Origin: a virus
Strand: one strand, 5' to 3'
IMG/VR virus record: IMGVR_UViG_3300031539_000168
Location: 1 to 33,299 of that record
DNA length: 33,299 nt
In this document: in pieces, positions 14,442 to 24,184 of the stretch
Layout of the letters: each line of letters begins with the position of its first letter
How positions within the stretch are numbered: position 1 is the first letter of the stretch
Notes under the pieces: model-generated
Told to the model about the DNA's origin: nothing
The model's database searches: none
Seen by the model: the letters and a program-made list of their open reading frames with translations, nothing else
Made by a program: the position numbers and the translations under genes

Positions 14442-17400
14442 ATCCAGAAGAAGGGTTTGAGGTTCTAAAAGATCGGGTAAAGGAGACAGTCAAGGGACTC
14501 TTTCCGATCATTGGAAAGAAACACACACTTGAAGTAGACACTGTCGACATCAACGATTCGCTTAGCATCGACGACATCAGGTCGCAGAAGAAGGCGAAAG
14601 ATGCAGGTCGAACTTGGGCAGTGCCTGTAGAGGCCACTGTTAAACTACGCGACAGTGCTACAAATAAGATCATAGACACCCAGAAGATAAAACTACTGGA
14701 CCTGCCTAAGGTCACTCGTAGGTTTTCTCATATCGTCAACGGCCAAGAATATCAGATCGATAACCAGTGGCGTTTGAAGCCTGGTGTCTATTCGATGATC
14801 AAAGACGATGGCGCCTTGAAATCCCAGTTCAATCTATCGAAGGGACGAGGTTTCCACGTCAAGTTCGACCCAAAGGATAAGCGATTCCTTATGGAGTATG
14901 GGACTTCGAATATCCCACTAGCACCCCTCATGCAGGAGTTGGGAGTCTCTCCAGAGAAGATGAAGAAAGACTGGGGCGATCAAATCTCTGCGTCCAATGT
15001 GGAAAATAGAGAACAGGCCCTACTTAAGTTCTACAAAGCATCGACTGGACAAAAGACATCAGACACAGACCTTGCCCGCCAACACCTATGGGACACGTTT
15101 CAGAACACTGAAATGGGCAAAGGGGAGGTCAACAAAATCACCTTAGGTAAGAACTACCAGAGGGTGAATGGCGACTCTCTCTTGGATGCGTCTAAGAAAC
15201 TGTTGAGTATCTCGCAAGGCACGGCTACGCCAGATCCACGTGACTCTTTGATGTTCAAAGACTTGCACTCAGTAGAAGACTTCACAGCGGAACGTATCCA
15301 AAAGGGCGCGTATGATATCAACAGGCGTGTACGTAACACGATTGATCGTCGTACAAAAGTCAAGGACATAGTAGGGTCCGACATATTCAACCGCCCAGTA
15401 CAGAGGATGTTTACACATAATTCTCTGGCTAACGTTCCTGAGCAGACCAATCCGTTGGAGATGGTCTCAGGAGCCACTAAGACTACTATTACGGGCGAAG
15501 GTGGAATCAAGGGTGAGCATGGCATTTCTGATGAGGCAAAGCTGATCGACCCATCTCACCTGGGTTACTTAGACCCAATCCACACTCCAGAAGGCAAGTC
15601 TACTGGTGTCTCTTTGCGGTTACCTATCGGTGTTCATAAAGTAGGCCACGAGGTACGCGTCAAGATGTTCGACCCTAATACTGGGAAGAACAGGAACGTT
15701 GGTCCAGGAGCTGCAATGAATGCCACTATCGTACTTCCTGACCAAGTGTCTTGGGAGAATGGTAAGCCTAAGTTCCACGGCAAGACTGTGAAGATGTCTG
15801 GTCCTGGTAACGAGATTGTGGAGGGTGATCCTAAGAAGGCAGATCTCATTATGCGAGATCCGTCGCAGATGTTCTCTATAGCCTCAAACCTCATACCCTT
15901 TATGGCTGCTGACCATCCTAACCGTTCTACAATGGCGGGCCGGCATATGGAGCAGTCAATCCCCTTGGCTCAGCGTGAAGCCCCACTAGTGCAGGCTAAG
16001 TTTGGTAAGCGCACATTTGATGATGTATTGGGAGGCTTCGCCGCGATTAAGGCACCCTCTGGTATTTCAGATGGAACTGTTGTTGATTCGATCAAAGATG
16101 ATGCGATCATTCTAAAAGGGACCGATGGCAAGAAGAGGGAGGTTCAGATCTACAACCACTTCCCGTTGAACGCGGATAAAGCGTTCATCCACTCTACACC
16201 GTCTGTGAAGGTGGGAGACACTGTGAAGAAGGGCCAAATTCTGGCCGACAGTAACTTCACCAAGGGTGGGACCATGGCGCTAGGCACCAACATGCGTGTT
16301 GGGTACATGTCCTATAAGGGTTACAACTTTGAGGACGGCGTTGTCATCAGTGAAACGGCTGCAAAGAAGATGGCGAGTGAGCACCTTCACCGTAAAGCTA
16401 TGCAGCGTGACAAGAACTTCATCTTTGATAAGAACAAGTTCCGCGCTTACACGCCTGACGCTATGAACACGGAACAGTCAGACAAGCTCGATGACGAAGG
16501 TGTTATCAAGCCAGGCACTGTTGTTATGCCTGGCGATACTGTAGTAGCGGCGCTTCGTGAAAGGTTTGAGCATGAACGAGTAGAGGACTCTCAGCTCGCG
16601 AAGATCCACAAGTCTGCCGTAAAACCGTACCGTGACGCTAGCCTCAAGTGGGAAAAGGACATGCCAGGCATTGTCCAAGAGGTTGTAAAGAAGGGCAAGA
16701 ACCTTTCCGTAAACATAAAGACACTAGAACCTATGGAGATCGGCGACAAGCTGGCCGGTCGCCACGGTAACAAGGGTATCGTCACGAAGATCATCCGTGA
16801 CGATGAGATGCCACATACAAAAGATGGGGTACCCCTTGAGGTGCTACTCAACCCAACCGGTGTCCCAGGTCGTACTAACCTGGGGCAGGTTCTCGAGACT
16901 GCAGCAGGGAAGATCGCTCTAAAGACAGGGCAGCCTTACGTCGTAAAGAACTTCCAGCCTGGGGCTGATTTACATAAACAAGTGTCCGACGATCTGAAGG
17001 CCCACGGCATCAGTGACAAAGAGGAAATCTTCGACCCTGCTAATGGGCGGAAGATGGGAGATGTGTTGGTCGGACCTCAACACATGATCAAACTTAAACA
17101 CCAGGTAGATACTAAACTGCGTGCTCGAGCAGGCGGCCCAGGATATGCCTACGACCGTAACCTCATCCCAAAGGGTGGTGGTGCACACGGTGCACAGGCT
17201 TTGGGTACCTTGGGGCTGTACTCTATGTTGGCGCATGGGGCCAAGGCCAACTTACGTGAGATGCAGACGCTCAAGTCTGATGCTGAGCAAGGAGATCAGT
17301 TTTGGACAGCTCTACAAGCAGGTGAGATGTTGCCTGCACCGAGGACAACGTTCGCCTACAAGAAATTCAACAGCTATCTTAACGCCCTCGGAGTGAACGT

Positions 17401-20400
17401 TAAGAAAGAAGGCAACAACCTTCAGCTTGTCCCATTCACTGACAAGCAGATCTCTGACATGAGTAACGGAGAGATCAAAGACCCAGGAAAATGGGTACGC
17501 TCCAAAGACTTGAAACCCGAGAAGGGTGGGCTGTTTGATCCAGAAACAACTGGAGGTATGAACGGCACCAAGTGGGGGCATTACAAGTTACCCGAGGCGC
17601 TACCCAATCCTTTGTTCGAAGGCGCCGTACAGTCTTTGACAGGTCTTTCCGGGAAACAGTACAGTGACATCATCGCTGGCCGGAAAGCCATAGACACGAA
17701 GACTGGGCAAGTCACCGATGACATAGAAAACAATCTGGTAGGTGGCAAAGCGTTCGGCAGTTTGCTTGGCAAGATCAATGTGTCTGATGCATTGAAAGTC
17801 GCACAGACCGAGCTTAACAATCCCAACCTTAAAGGTAACCGTTTAGATCGGGCGCATAAAAAGGTCAAATACCTGTCTGCTCTAAAGAACGCAGACCTTG
17901 ATCCTAAGTCTGCGTACATGATGCAGAACGTGCCCATACTCCCACCGTCTATGCGTCCACTTTCTGTACTACCTAATGGTAGTTTGAACGAGGACGACGT
18001 GAACGGTCTGTACAAGAACATCGCCTTGTCTGCGTCCAAGTTCAAGGAGATGTCTCCTTTGATTCCTGACGATGACGAGTCTAAGGTAGAGATCAGGGAA
18101 GAAGTATACGACGGACTCCGTGCCCTCACAGGTCTGGGAGGTCATTCAAAACAGACCAGGCGTGGCATCCTTGATACGATCGGCGGAAAGCGGATTGAAC
18201 AAGGCACTGGTAAGAAGATAGGCTCCCCAAAAGAAGGATACTTCCAAGACAAACTAGTCCAGCGTAAACAAGATTTGTCTATGCGCTCGACTATTATTCC
18301 AGAACCCGCAATGGGACTGGATGAAGTGGGGCTGCCGCGTTCTGCGGCGACAGAACTCTACAAACCGTTCATTATCGGCGAGCTACGCAGACTCACAGGT
18401 ATGTCTCCGCTCCAGGCTCGAAAAGCGGTTAAGGAGGGCGGTGAGCTTGTCAACAGAGCTCTAGAACGTGTCATAGAAACACGCCCGGTACTGCTTAAGC
18501 GCGATCCCGCTTTGCACAAGTTCAGTATTCAGGCGTTCAAGCCACGGATTGTACAGGGTAAGGCAGTCCAGATTCACCCACTCGTGACATCCGGATACAA
18601 CGCAGACTTTGACGGCGACGCTATGTCTGCGTTTGTACCAGCTAGTCAGGAGGCTGTGGATGAAGCGAAGAAGATGATGCCATCTCACAATCTATTCAGT
18701 CCGTCTACGGGGGAGCTTATGTACACTCCCACACTTGAGACGAGATTAGGGTTATATGGTGTAACTAAAGAGGGCAATAAGACCGCCAAGAAATTCGGCA
18801 CCATTGGGGATGTTGAAAGCTCACACCGCAAGGGTGATATCAAGTTTACTGACCAGATAACTGTGGGAGGTCTGGCAGGCACCACAGGTAGGTTCATGGT
18901 TGCTGGTGCTCTACCATCCTCGATGCGTAAGAGCTTTCTACAATCTAAAACCCCTCTTGATGGCAAAGGTCAGGCTGAGTTACTTACTGCTGTTGCGCGT
19001 GATCATAAGAATGACTATGGGGAAGTGGTCAATAAGCTGAAAGACTTAGGCAACCAATGGTCCACAGATACTGCATTCTCGATCGGACTTGATGACGTGA
19101 AGCCAGAGAGAGCACTACGTGATTCTATCCTGGCCAAAGCAGATAAGGAGGTCGCTAAGCTATCCGGAAAAGATCGTGACGCTAAGGCCATAGATATCTA
19201 CGCGAAGGCTACCCAGGACATGCACGGTCGTATAGATCGTATGTCGGAAAATAACAGTAACCTTCTGATCATGCACCGGTCCGGCATCAAACCTACGATG
19301 GATTCCCTCCGTCAGATTAAGATGTCCCCTATGCTCATCGCTAATGCGAAGGGCGAAGTCATACCCACGCCTGTTCGGAAGTCCTTCTCGGAAGGATTGG
19401 ATATCTCAGACTACTGGACGAGTATGTCAGGTGCCCGTAAGGGGATTATCCAGAAGGTCCAGTCTGTTGAGAAACCAGGTTTCTTATCTAAGCAGGTAAT
19501 GAACTCGACCATGAACAACATCATCCTTGATGACGACTGTGGTACAGATAAGGGGATCAGTCTTGCTACGAGTGAGAAGGATATTCTCGATCGTTATTTA
19601 GCGGCGTCAGTTAAGTCTGGAAAGAAGACCTTTGGTGCCGGCACGTTGATAACACCAGACATTCGTAACTCATTACGCAATAATAAGATCGGGAAAGTCG
19701 TAGTACGTTCGCCTCTACGATGTAATCACGGTCCTGGATTATGTAAGAAGTGTTTCGGACTGGATGAGTCTGGAGAATCCCCAGAACTGGGGACCAACAT
19801 AGGTGTGCAGGCAGGGCAAGCGATTGGTGAGCGTTCTGTTCAGCTCGCCATGAAAGCTTTCCATACTGGGGGCACCGCAGCTACGAAGAACGTTCTTACT
19901 GACGAGTTCCAGCGGGTGCAGGACATGCTCCTATTCCCAAAGAATCTTCCAGGTTCAGCAACGCTGTCTAATGTTTCGGGCAGAGTAGAGAAGATGGATA
20001 AAGACCCTGCTGGTGGTCACAACGTGTTCATTGGTGGGCAGAGACACTACGTTCCGCAGAATCGGGGAGTACCTATCTTTGGGAATAAAGAAATCAAAGT
20101 AGGTATGAATGTGCGGAAAGGGGACCCTATATCTCGAGGGCCAGTTAATCCACACGACATGCTACCCCTTACAGGTGTTGAGCCAGTACAGAACTACTTG
20201 GCCAATGAGCTACACGGTATTTATGGCCGCCAAGGTATCCGTCGTCGTAACAGCGAGGTTGTCGTCAAGGCCCTTACAAACCTCACCAGGGTAGAAGACC
20301 CTGGTGACTCTGGTGATTACATTCGTGGCGACTTTGCACCACAAACACACGTCGCCAATCTTAATAGAGGGTTGAAGAGTGGACAACGTCCGATCGTACA

Positions 20401-20602
20401 CCAGCCTGTTTTGAAAGGGGTAAACGTACTACCTCATGAGATGCAGGAGGATTGGCTTGCACGCCTAAACCACGACAGGTTAGGTCAGACTGTCATAGAG
20501 GCCGCCCAACAAGGTTGGATCTCTAAGATACACGGACCACATCCAATACCTGCTGTTGTTTATGGTGCTGAGTTTGGCAAAGGTAAGCCTGGGGAATACT
20601 GA
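14429..20602 (+). CDS. Single-chain DNA-directed RNA polymerase (beta plus beta-prime fusion)
   Basis: 2057 aa holding both large catalytic subunits. Beta part: LDPIHTPEGKSTG at 381-393, NMRVGYMSYKGYNFEDG at 621-637, GDKLAGRHGNKG at 772-783 with both active-site lysines. Beta-prime part from about residue 1010: VPILPPSMRPL, GYFQDKLVQRKQDLSMRS, NADFDGD at 1391-1397 (catalytic Mg ligands), zinc site 2 (C1704, C1765, C1772, C1775) and trigger-loop segment QLAMKAFHTGG with H1812. The first beta-prime zinc ribbon is missing: GLFDPETTGGMNGTKWGHYKL (1034-1054) replaces it. No alpha, omega or sigma gene is nearby. GGAG precedes ATG 14429. Lying between portal and spike genes, it may be packaged in the virion, though it could equally serve late transcription. 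Confidence 0.93.
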   Translation: MARLDPEEGFEVLKDRVKETVKGLFPIIGKKHTLEVDTVDINDSLSIDDIRSQKKAKDAGRTWAVPVEATVKLRDSATNKIIDTQKIKLLDLPKVTRRFSHIVNGQEYQIDNQWRLKPGVYSMIKDDGALKSQFNLSKGRGFHVKFDPKDKRFLMEYGTSNIPLAPLMQELGVSPEKMKKDWGDQISASNVENREQALLKFYKASTGQKTSDTDLARQHLWDTFQNTEMGKGEVNKITLGKNYQRVNGDSLLDASKKLLSISQGTATPDPRDSLMFKDLHSVEDFTAERIQKGAYDINRRVRNTIDRRTKVKDIVGSDIFNRPVQRMFTHNSLANVPEQTNPLEMVSGATKTTITGEGGIKGEHGISDEAKLIDPSHLGYLDPIHTPEGKSTGVSLRLPIGVHKVGHEVRVKMFDPNTGKNRNVGPGAAMNATIVLPDQVSWENGKPKFHGKTVKMSGPGNEIVEGDPKKADLIMRDPSQMFSIASNLIPFMAADHPNRSTMAGRHMEQSIPLAQREAPLVQAKFGKRTFDDVLGGFAAIKAPSGISDGTVVDSIKDDAIILKGTDGKKREVQIYNHFPLNADKAFIHSTPSVKVGDTVKKGQILADSNFTKGGTMALGTNMRVGYMSYKGYNFEDGVVISETAAKKMASEHLHRKAMQRDKNFIFDKNKFRAYTPDAMNTEQSDKLDDEGVIKPGTVVMPGDTVVAALRERFEHERVEDSQLAKIHKSAVKPYRDASLKWEKDMPGIVQEVVKKGKNLSVNIKTLEPMEIGDKLAGRHGNKGIVTKIIRDDEMPHTKDGVPLEVLLNPTGVPGRTNLGQVLETAAGKIALKTGQPYVVKNFQPGADLHKQVSDDLKAHGISDKEEIFDPANGRKMGDVLVGPQHMIKLKHQVDTKLRARAGGPGYAYDRNLIPKGGGAHGAQALGTLGLYSMLAHGAKANLREMQTLKSDAEQGDQFWTALQAGEMLPAPRTTFAYKKFNSYLNALGVNVKKEGNNLQLVPFTDKQISDMSNGEIKDPGKWVRSKDLKPEKGGLFDPETTGGMNGTKWGHYKLPEALPNPLFEGAVQSLTGLSGKQYSDIIAGRKAIDTKTGQVTDDIENNLVGGKAFGSLLGKINVSDALKVAQTELNNPNLKGNRLDRAHKKVKYLSALKNADLDPKSAYMMQNVPILPPSMRPLSVLPNGSLNEDDVNGLYKNIALSASKFKEMSPLIPDDDESKVEIREEVYDGLRALTGLGGHSKQTRRGILDTIGGKRIEQGTGKKIGSPKEGYFQDKLVQRKQDLSMRSTIIPEPAMGLDEVGLPRSAATELYKPFIIGELRRLTGMSPLQARKAVKEGGELVNRALERVIETRPVLLKRDPALHKFSIQAFKPRIVQGKAVQIHPLVTSGYNADFDGDAMSAFVPASQEAVDEAKKMMPSHNLFSPSTGELMYTPTLETRLGLYGVTKEGNKTAKKFGTIGDVESSHRKGDIKFTDQITVGGLAGTTGRFMVAGALPSSMRKSFLQSKTPLDGKGQAELLTAVARDHKNDYGEVVNKLKDLGNQWSTDTAFSIGLDDVKPERALRDSILAKADKEVAKLSGKDRDAKAIDIYAKATQDMHGRIDRMSENNSNLLIMHRSGIKPTMDSLRQIKMSPMLIANAKGEVIPTPVRKSFSEGLDISDYWTSMSGARKGIIQKVQSVEKPGFLSKQVMNSTMNNIILDDDCGTDKGISLATSEKDILDRYLAASVKSGKKTFGAGTLITPDIRNSLRNNKIGKVVVRSPLRCNHGPGLCKKCFGLDESGESPELGTNIGVQAGQAIGERSVQLAMKAFHTGGTAATKNVLTDEFQRVQDMLLFPKNLPGSATLSNVSGRVEKMDKDPAGGHNVFIGGQRHYVPQNRGVPIFGNKEIKVGMNVRKGDPISRGPVNPHDMLPLTGVEPVQNYLANELHGIYGRQGIRRRNSEVVVKALTNLTRVEDPGDSGDYIRGDFAPQTHVANLNRGLKSGQRPIVHQPVLKGVNVLPHEMQEDWLARLNHDRLGQTVIEAAQQGWISKIHGPHPIPAVVYGAEFGKGKPGEY

Positions 20603-21855
20603 TGCCAACTACGTTCAACAACTCCCCTTCATCCTCAACACTAAAAGATGCACGTGTTGAAACGGGTACTGTGGCCAACGCCAACGGCAGGACCATGACT
20701 GTAGACTGGGTGTCACAATACAGTGGGCGTCAGATACTAGACATTCAAGTGATGTCTCCGTACTTCCACTTCAATAACGGAGAAGGGTTCTCTATTCTCC
20801 CGGAGGTGGGAGCCATATGTGCGGTGTGTTTCCCATCTGACGACGACAGTCCTTTCGTAATGGGTTTTTTAAGTGGCCCAGAACTCCTGGGAGCTGAGTC
20901 TTCAGACAACGTACAAGATCAACAAGATGATCCAGAAGTCAACGGGCCGGAAGATATGGAAACACCCATCACAACGTCCGCCGGCGGCTCAACTGAAACG
21001 GGAGAGGGGAATCAATCTGAAGTCACTTATCGTGGTGCTAGACCAATCCTAAACCCAGGTGACCAGATGTGGCAGGGGCGTGATGAGAACTTCGTCATCC
21101 TCAGAAGAGGTGGGGTTCTCCAGATTGGTGCTACCAAGATCGCTCAACGTGCCTACATTCCGATAGATAACTTTATCCGAGACTTCTGTGAGAACTATGA
21201 GCTTGTAACTGCATCAGGGTCACTGTCTTGGACTGTTGAGCGTCAGGAGAATGACCCCGAAGGTAATGCCCCAACAAACCTATCTCTTGTTGCTCGTGAG
21301 TTCGCACAAGATGCGAAAGCGTCAGTACGTTTGAGTGTAGGCAGTCTCGATGCTGTCGATCCTGTACCTGGAGACAGTACAGGAAAGTCATACATAGAAC
21401 TGGTTATTGCACCGCAGGGAATCAACCCAGACACTGGAGAGGTTGAAGGGACTCAAGTGTATGCCTTACGCTTGGACAAAGTAGGCAACAGTTTCCAGAT
21501 GCAGTCGGGTACTCGGACAGACAAGATTGGCGGCGCATGGGATGTTACTGTCGAGAAGAACCACAGTCTCACAGTTAAAGGAGATCGTAAGACCAGCGTG
21601 GGTGGTGTCGATTCGACTACGATCAAGGGCGACCACGTTGTTGAAGGCAGTGCTGGGAGCAAGGAAACTTGGACCGGATTAAAGTCGATCAGTGCGGCGA
21701 TACTGAAGCTTGGAGGGGATGCGGCTTCCGAACCCCTGCTGAAAGGGTTACAATCAGTAGCCTGGCTAGCATCACACTCTCATCCAGGTACAGGACCTCC
21801 TATTCAAGCCGCAGCATTACCTAGTATTCTTTCCACTACAGTGTTTACAAAGTAG
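20602..21855 (+). CDS. Baseplate central spike (gpV/gp5/VgrG-type)
   Basis: 417 aa. The membrane-piercing tip of the contractile tail. Residues 17-92 form the OB-fold of gpV/gp5 proteins (GTVANANGRTMTVDW, LPEVGAICAVCFPSDD, FVMGFLSG). An acidic/Ser linker follows, then a beta-rich region and a triple beta-helix with short repeats (WDVTVEKNHSLTVKGDRK, TTIKGDHVVEGSAG). H392-S-H394-P near the C-terminus is the HxH motif that coordinates iron at the tips of known phage spikes. No lysozyme domain is present, unlike T4 gp5. The start overlaps the RNA polymerase stop as TGATG, which ties the two genes' translation. Confidence 0.82.
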   Translation: MPTTFNNSPSSSTLKDARVETGTVANANGRTMTVDWVSQYSGRQILDIQVMSPYFHFNNGEGFSILPEVGAICAVCFPSDDDSPFVMGFLSGPELLGAESSDNVQDQQDDPEVNGPEDMETPITTSAGGSTETGEGNQSEVTYRGARPILNPGDQMWQGRDENFVILRRGGVLQIGATKIAQRAYIPIDNFIRDFCENYELVTASGSLSWTVERQENDPEGNAPTNLSLVAREFAQDAKASVRLSVGSLDAVDPVPGDSTGKSYIELVIAPQGINPDTGEVEGTQVYALRLDKVGNSFQMQSGTRTDKIGGAWDVTVEKNHSLTVKGDRKTSVGGVDSTTIKGDHVVEGSAGSKETWTGLKSISAAILKLGGDAASEPLLKGLQSVAWLASHSHPGTGPPIQAAALPSILSTTVFTK

Positions 21856-21861
21856 GTCAAT

Positions 21862-22158
21862 ATGCCGATGGCGCCTGCCGTTTTAGAGAAGCTGATCGTA
21901 GCAGAATTTGCAAAGAACCCGATGGGTGTGATGCCTAAGGGATCAGTAATAGCGACACAAACACTGCCAGATGGATCTTCGTCTTCTGTAGTGACTCCCG
22001 TGAACGGTCCAGTTTTTGTGGACCAACTTCTTGCAGGTGCGATTGCCAAGTCAGTCGCCAATGCGGTAGTAGCTTTTTTACAATCGAGTGCTGTGGTGAA
22101 TACCACGGGGCCTGCAGCCCCGGCTGGAGTCATTCTCAGTGTCGGAAAACTTTTGTGA
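21862..22158 (+). CDS. Small tail-associated hypothetical protein
   Basis: 98 aa, unrecognised. It is hydrophobic and low in charge, rich in Ala, Val, Pro and Gly (VLEKLIVAEFAKNPMGVMP, LAGAIAKSVANAVVAFLQSSAVV, GPAAPAGVILSVG). It follows the spike gene by 6 bp with a weak TAGG site and precedes the next gene by 8 bp. Position suggests a small baseplate or spike-adaptor component. It lacks the repeated PxxR/PAAR signature, so a PAAR cap is not supported. Confidence 0.6.
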   Translation: MPMAPAVLEKLIVAEFAKNPMGVMPKGSVIATQTLPDGSSSSVVTPVNGPVFVDQLLAGAIAKSVANAVVAFLQSSAVVNTTGPAAPAGVILSVGKLL

Positions 22159-22166
22159 GGTGAACG

Positions 22167-24179
22167 ATGGATCTCTTTATCGATAAAGAACTGACCTTTG
22201 AGAAGCTGGGTATGGAATCCCGGATGGGCGAGGACATGAACACGTGGCCACGTCAAATTTTGGATGAGTTAAACCGTCAAGCACCGTTCACCAGTGACTA
22301 CACACCCAAAGTTGTCCTCACTAAGCAGGACAACGACAAACGGTATGCGTTGGGGCAGATTGAGTTGACCAACAAGTTGGCCATCAACCCGCGTGATGAT
22401 GCGACTCCAAGAGGGATGAAGGGCTCTGAGAAGATTGCCATCCCAGTCATCATTAAAGACGGGGTGATGAAGCCCCTCGACATGATGTTGGCGGATGGTC
22501 GTGCCGAGCCTCTTACTGAGGACCGTGCCCGTCGTGCATTATTCCGGCCCAACCTGTTCGAGGCTATTCGAAAACGCCCAGGAGACATGAGCCTTATTGA
22601 GCAACTTTACCCTCCGCACCGACAGACTGGTAGCGGTGGTGGCCGCGGTATGGTGGCCGATGCAGGCACTGATGGCACGAAGCAAGCGTCTGCTGGCAGA
22701 CCGTCCTCATTGATGGACGCCATCCTTCCTACGATTCGAAAGTGTGATCTAGATAAGGTGGCACATCGTTTAGCAACCGATGTCACATTGCGTGCAGCTC
22801 TTGTAGGAAATGCCGCGACGTTACCATTTATAAACAAGCTGGCTTCTATCGAAGGGGTGCCTGATTATGGTCGTGTTGGGATGCGAAAAGTGGCGTCCTC
22901 TATACGACCGGACGTTATTCAGATTAAAAAGATCCCAGGTGGTTTCCGGGTTAAGACGGCCAGTAGCGAGGCCCTCATTCCAGATTCTGAGGACATCCCA
23001 CGTGCAGCTGCTATTGGGGAGTTTGGTGGTGACGTCGTGCAGAAAGTTGAGCAAGACGGCACTGTTACGCTGAACACCCAGCCTGCAGTCAAAGAGACGC
23101 TGGTCAACATAGAAGTCCCAGTTGCCCATCAGTTTGGGATCTATAAAGTACGTGAGAAGGACAGTGGGGCACAGAAGATGGGGTGGGTGTTCCCCAACGT
23201 GATGGGCCTTGACGGTGTGGTACTGCCCATGTCTGTCTTCTCTAATGGTTCTGATGCTGCGATGCAGGAGAATATCGCAGGAATCATGGTCGATAACAGT
23301 ACCGACTTGATTGATGAGCCTCCCTCGGGGTTCGGCTGCTTCTATTACGCTACGGCATCGGGTGCCCAAGCGCTCGTACCAGTAAACATAGAGGGTGAGG
23401 TGGAATCGGAGGAGGGCACTGGTTATGAGTGCGAAACCATCCTCGGTGATTCAGTGACTTTGAAGCTGGTTCCAGGCCTTAAAGAGTTGGACCAGTTGAG
23501 TGATAACACGTATGCAATCCCTGGGGATTGTGGGTTCATTCCTATGCGTGAAGTCACGGAGCTGGCCTCTAGTCCGGAGGAGTTCTTCAAGCAAGCATCT
23601 GCGCAGGCTCTACCTACCGCAGTCAGGGTTACCACTCAAGATGGGCGGTACTTCAGTTTTGAAGGGCAGCCTATCGAGAAAATAGCCAAGGTGACACCTA
23701 CCCGGGGGTTGGACTTAGATGACGCAGTGTTCTTAGGTGCAGTGCTTGGGCAATATCCCGAGAAGCTAGCATCTGATTTAGGGTCGATTCGTTCAAAGGG
23801 GCGGTATGAGATGTGGTTCACTGCTGAACCTGTTTCGTTATTTCGTGAGAAACACGCATCTGCACGGAAAGAGGCGGTCGCATTCTTGGAGAGACTCCCG
23901 GACATAAAGTACGATCTCCTGAAAGAGGCTGCTCCACTTGAGGACCCAACTGCGGTTGATAAGGTTCTTTCTATCGGATTCGTGAATCCGGAGAACCTTT
24001 CGATCTTTGCTGGTTATCTATCGGACTTTGAAACAACCGTAAATAAGTTGTCGGAGATTTTGATCGCAAGCCGTATGGGTTTGCAGTCAGTTGATGAGGG
24101 GGCTCTACAGAGATCGCTTGTTCACCTAGATAAAGTGATTGTCGGTTTGAAGTCTTTGAGCAAATTGCCACAAGTGTAG
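22167..24179 (+). CDS. Large virion protein with seven K-x-A-S motifs
   Basis: 670 aa, unrecognised; probably structural from its location. The N-terminal 150 residues look globular (MDLFIDKELTFEKLGMESRM, RYALGQIELTNKLAIN, DGVMKPLDMML). Then comes a Gly/Lys/Ala-rich segment, a central beta-rich portion (VAHQFGIYKV, MGWVFPNVMGLDGVVLPM) and a helical C-terminus. The tetrapeptide K-x-A-S occurs seven times (KQAS twice, KLAS twice, KVAS, KTAS, KHAS), far more than expected. GAGGTGAACG gives a good ribosome site. The central part could be a baseplate or tail component; repeated proteolytic processing is conceivable. Confidence 0.65.
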   Translation: MDLFIDKELTFEKLGMESRMGEDMNTWPRQILDELNRQAPFTSDYTPKVVLTKQDNDKRYALGQIELTNKLAINPRDDATPRGMKGSEKIAIPVIIKDGVMKPLDMMLADGRAEPLTEDRARRALFRPNLFEAIRKRPGDMSLIEQLYPPHRQTGSGGGRGMVADAGTDGTKQASAGRPSSLMDAILPTIRKCDLDKVAHRLATDVTLRAALVGNAATLPFINKLASIEGVPDYGRVGMRKVASSIRPDVIQIKKIPGGFRVKTASSEALIPDSEDIPRAAAIGEFGGDVVQKVEQDGTVTLNTQPAVKETLVNIEVPVAHQFGIYKVREKDSGAQKMGWVFPNVMGLDGVVLPMSVFSNGSDAAMQENIAGIMVDNSTDLIDEPPSGFGCFYYATASGAQALVPVNIEGEVESEEGTGYECETILGDSVTLKLVPGLKELDQLSDNTYAIPGDCGFIPMREVTELASSPEEFFKQASAQALPTAVRVTTQDGRYFSFEGQPIEKIAKVTPTRGLDLDDAVFLGAVLGQYPEKLASDLGSIRSKGRYEMWFTAEPVSLFREKHASARKEAVAFLERLPDIKYDLLKEAAPLEDPTAVDKVLSIGFVNPENLSIFAGYLSDFETTVNKLSEILIASRMGLQSVDEGALQRSLVHLDKVIVGLKSLSKLPQV

Positions 24180-24184
24180 CGGTC

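Noticed and set aside
14429-20602. An intein or intron in the RNA polymerase gene
   Set aside because: All motifs are in order and continuous, with no intein splice blocks or endonuclease motif visible.
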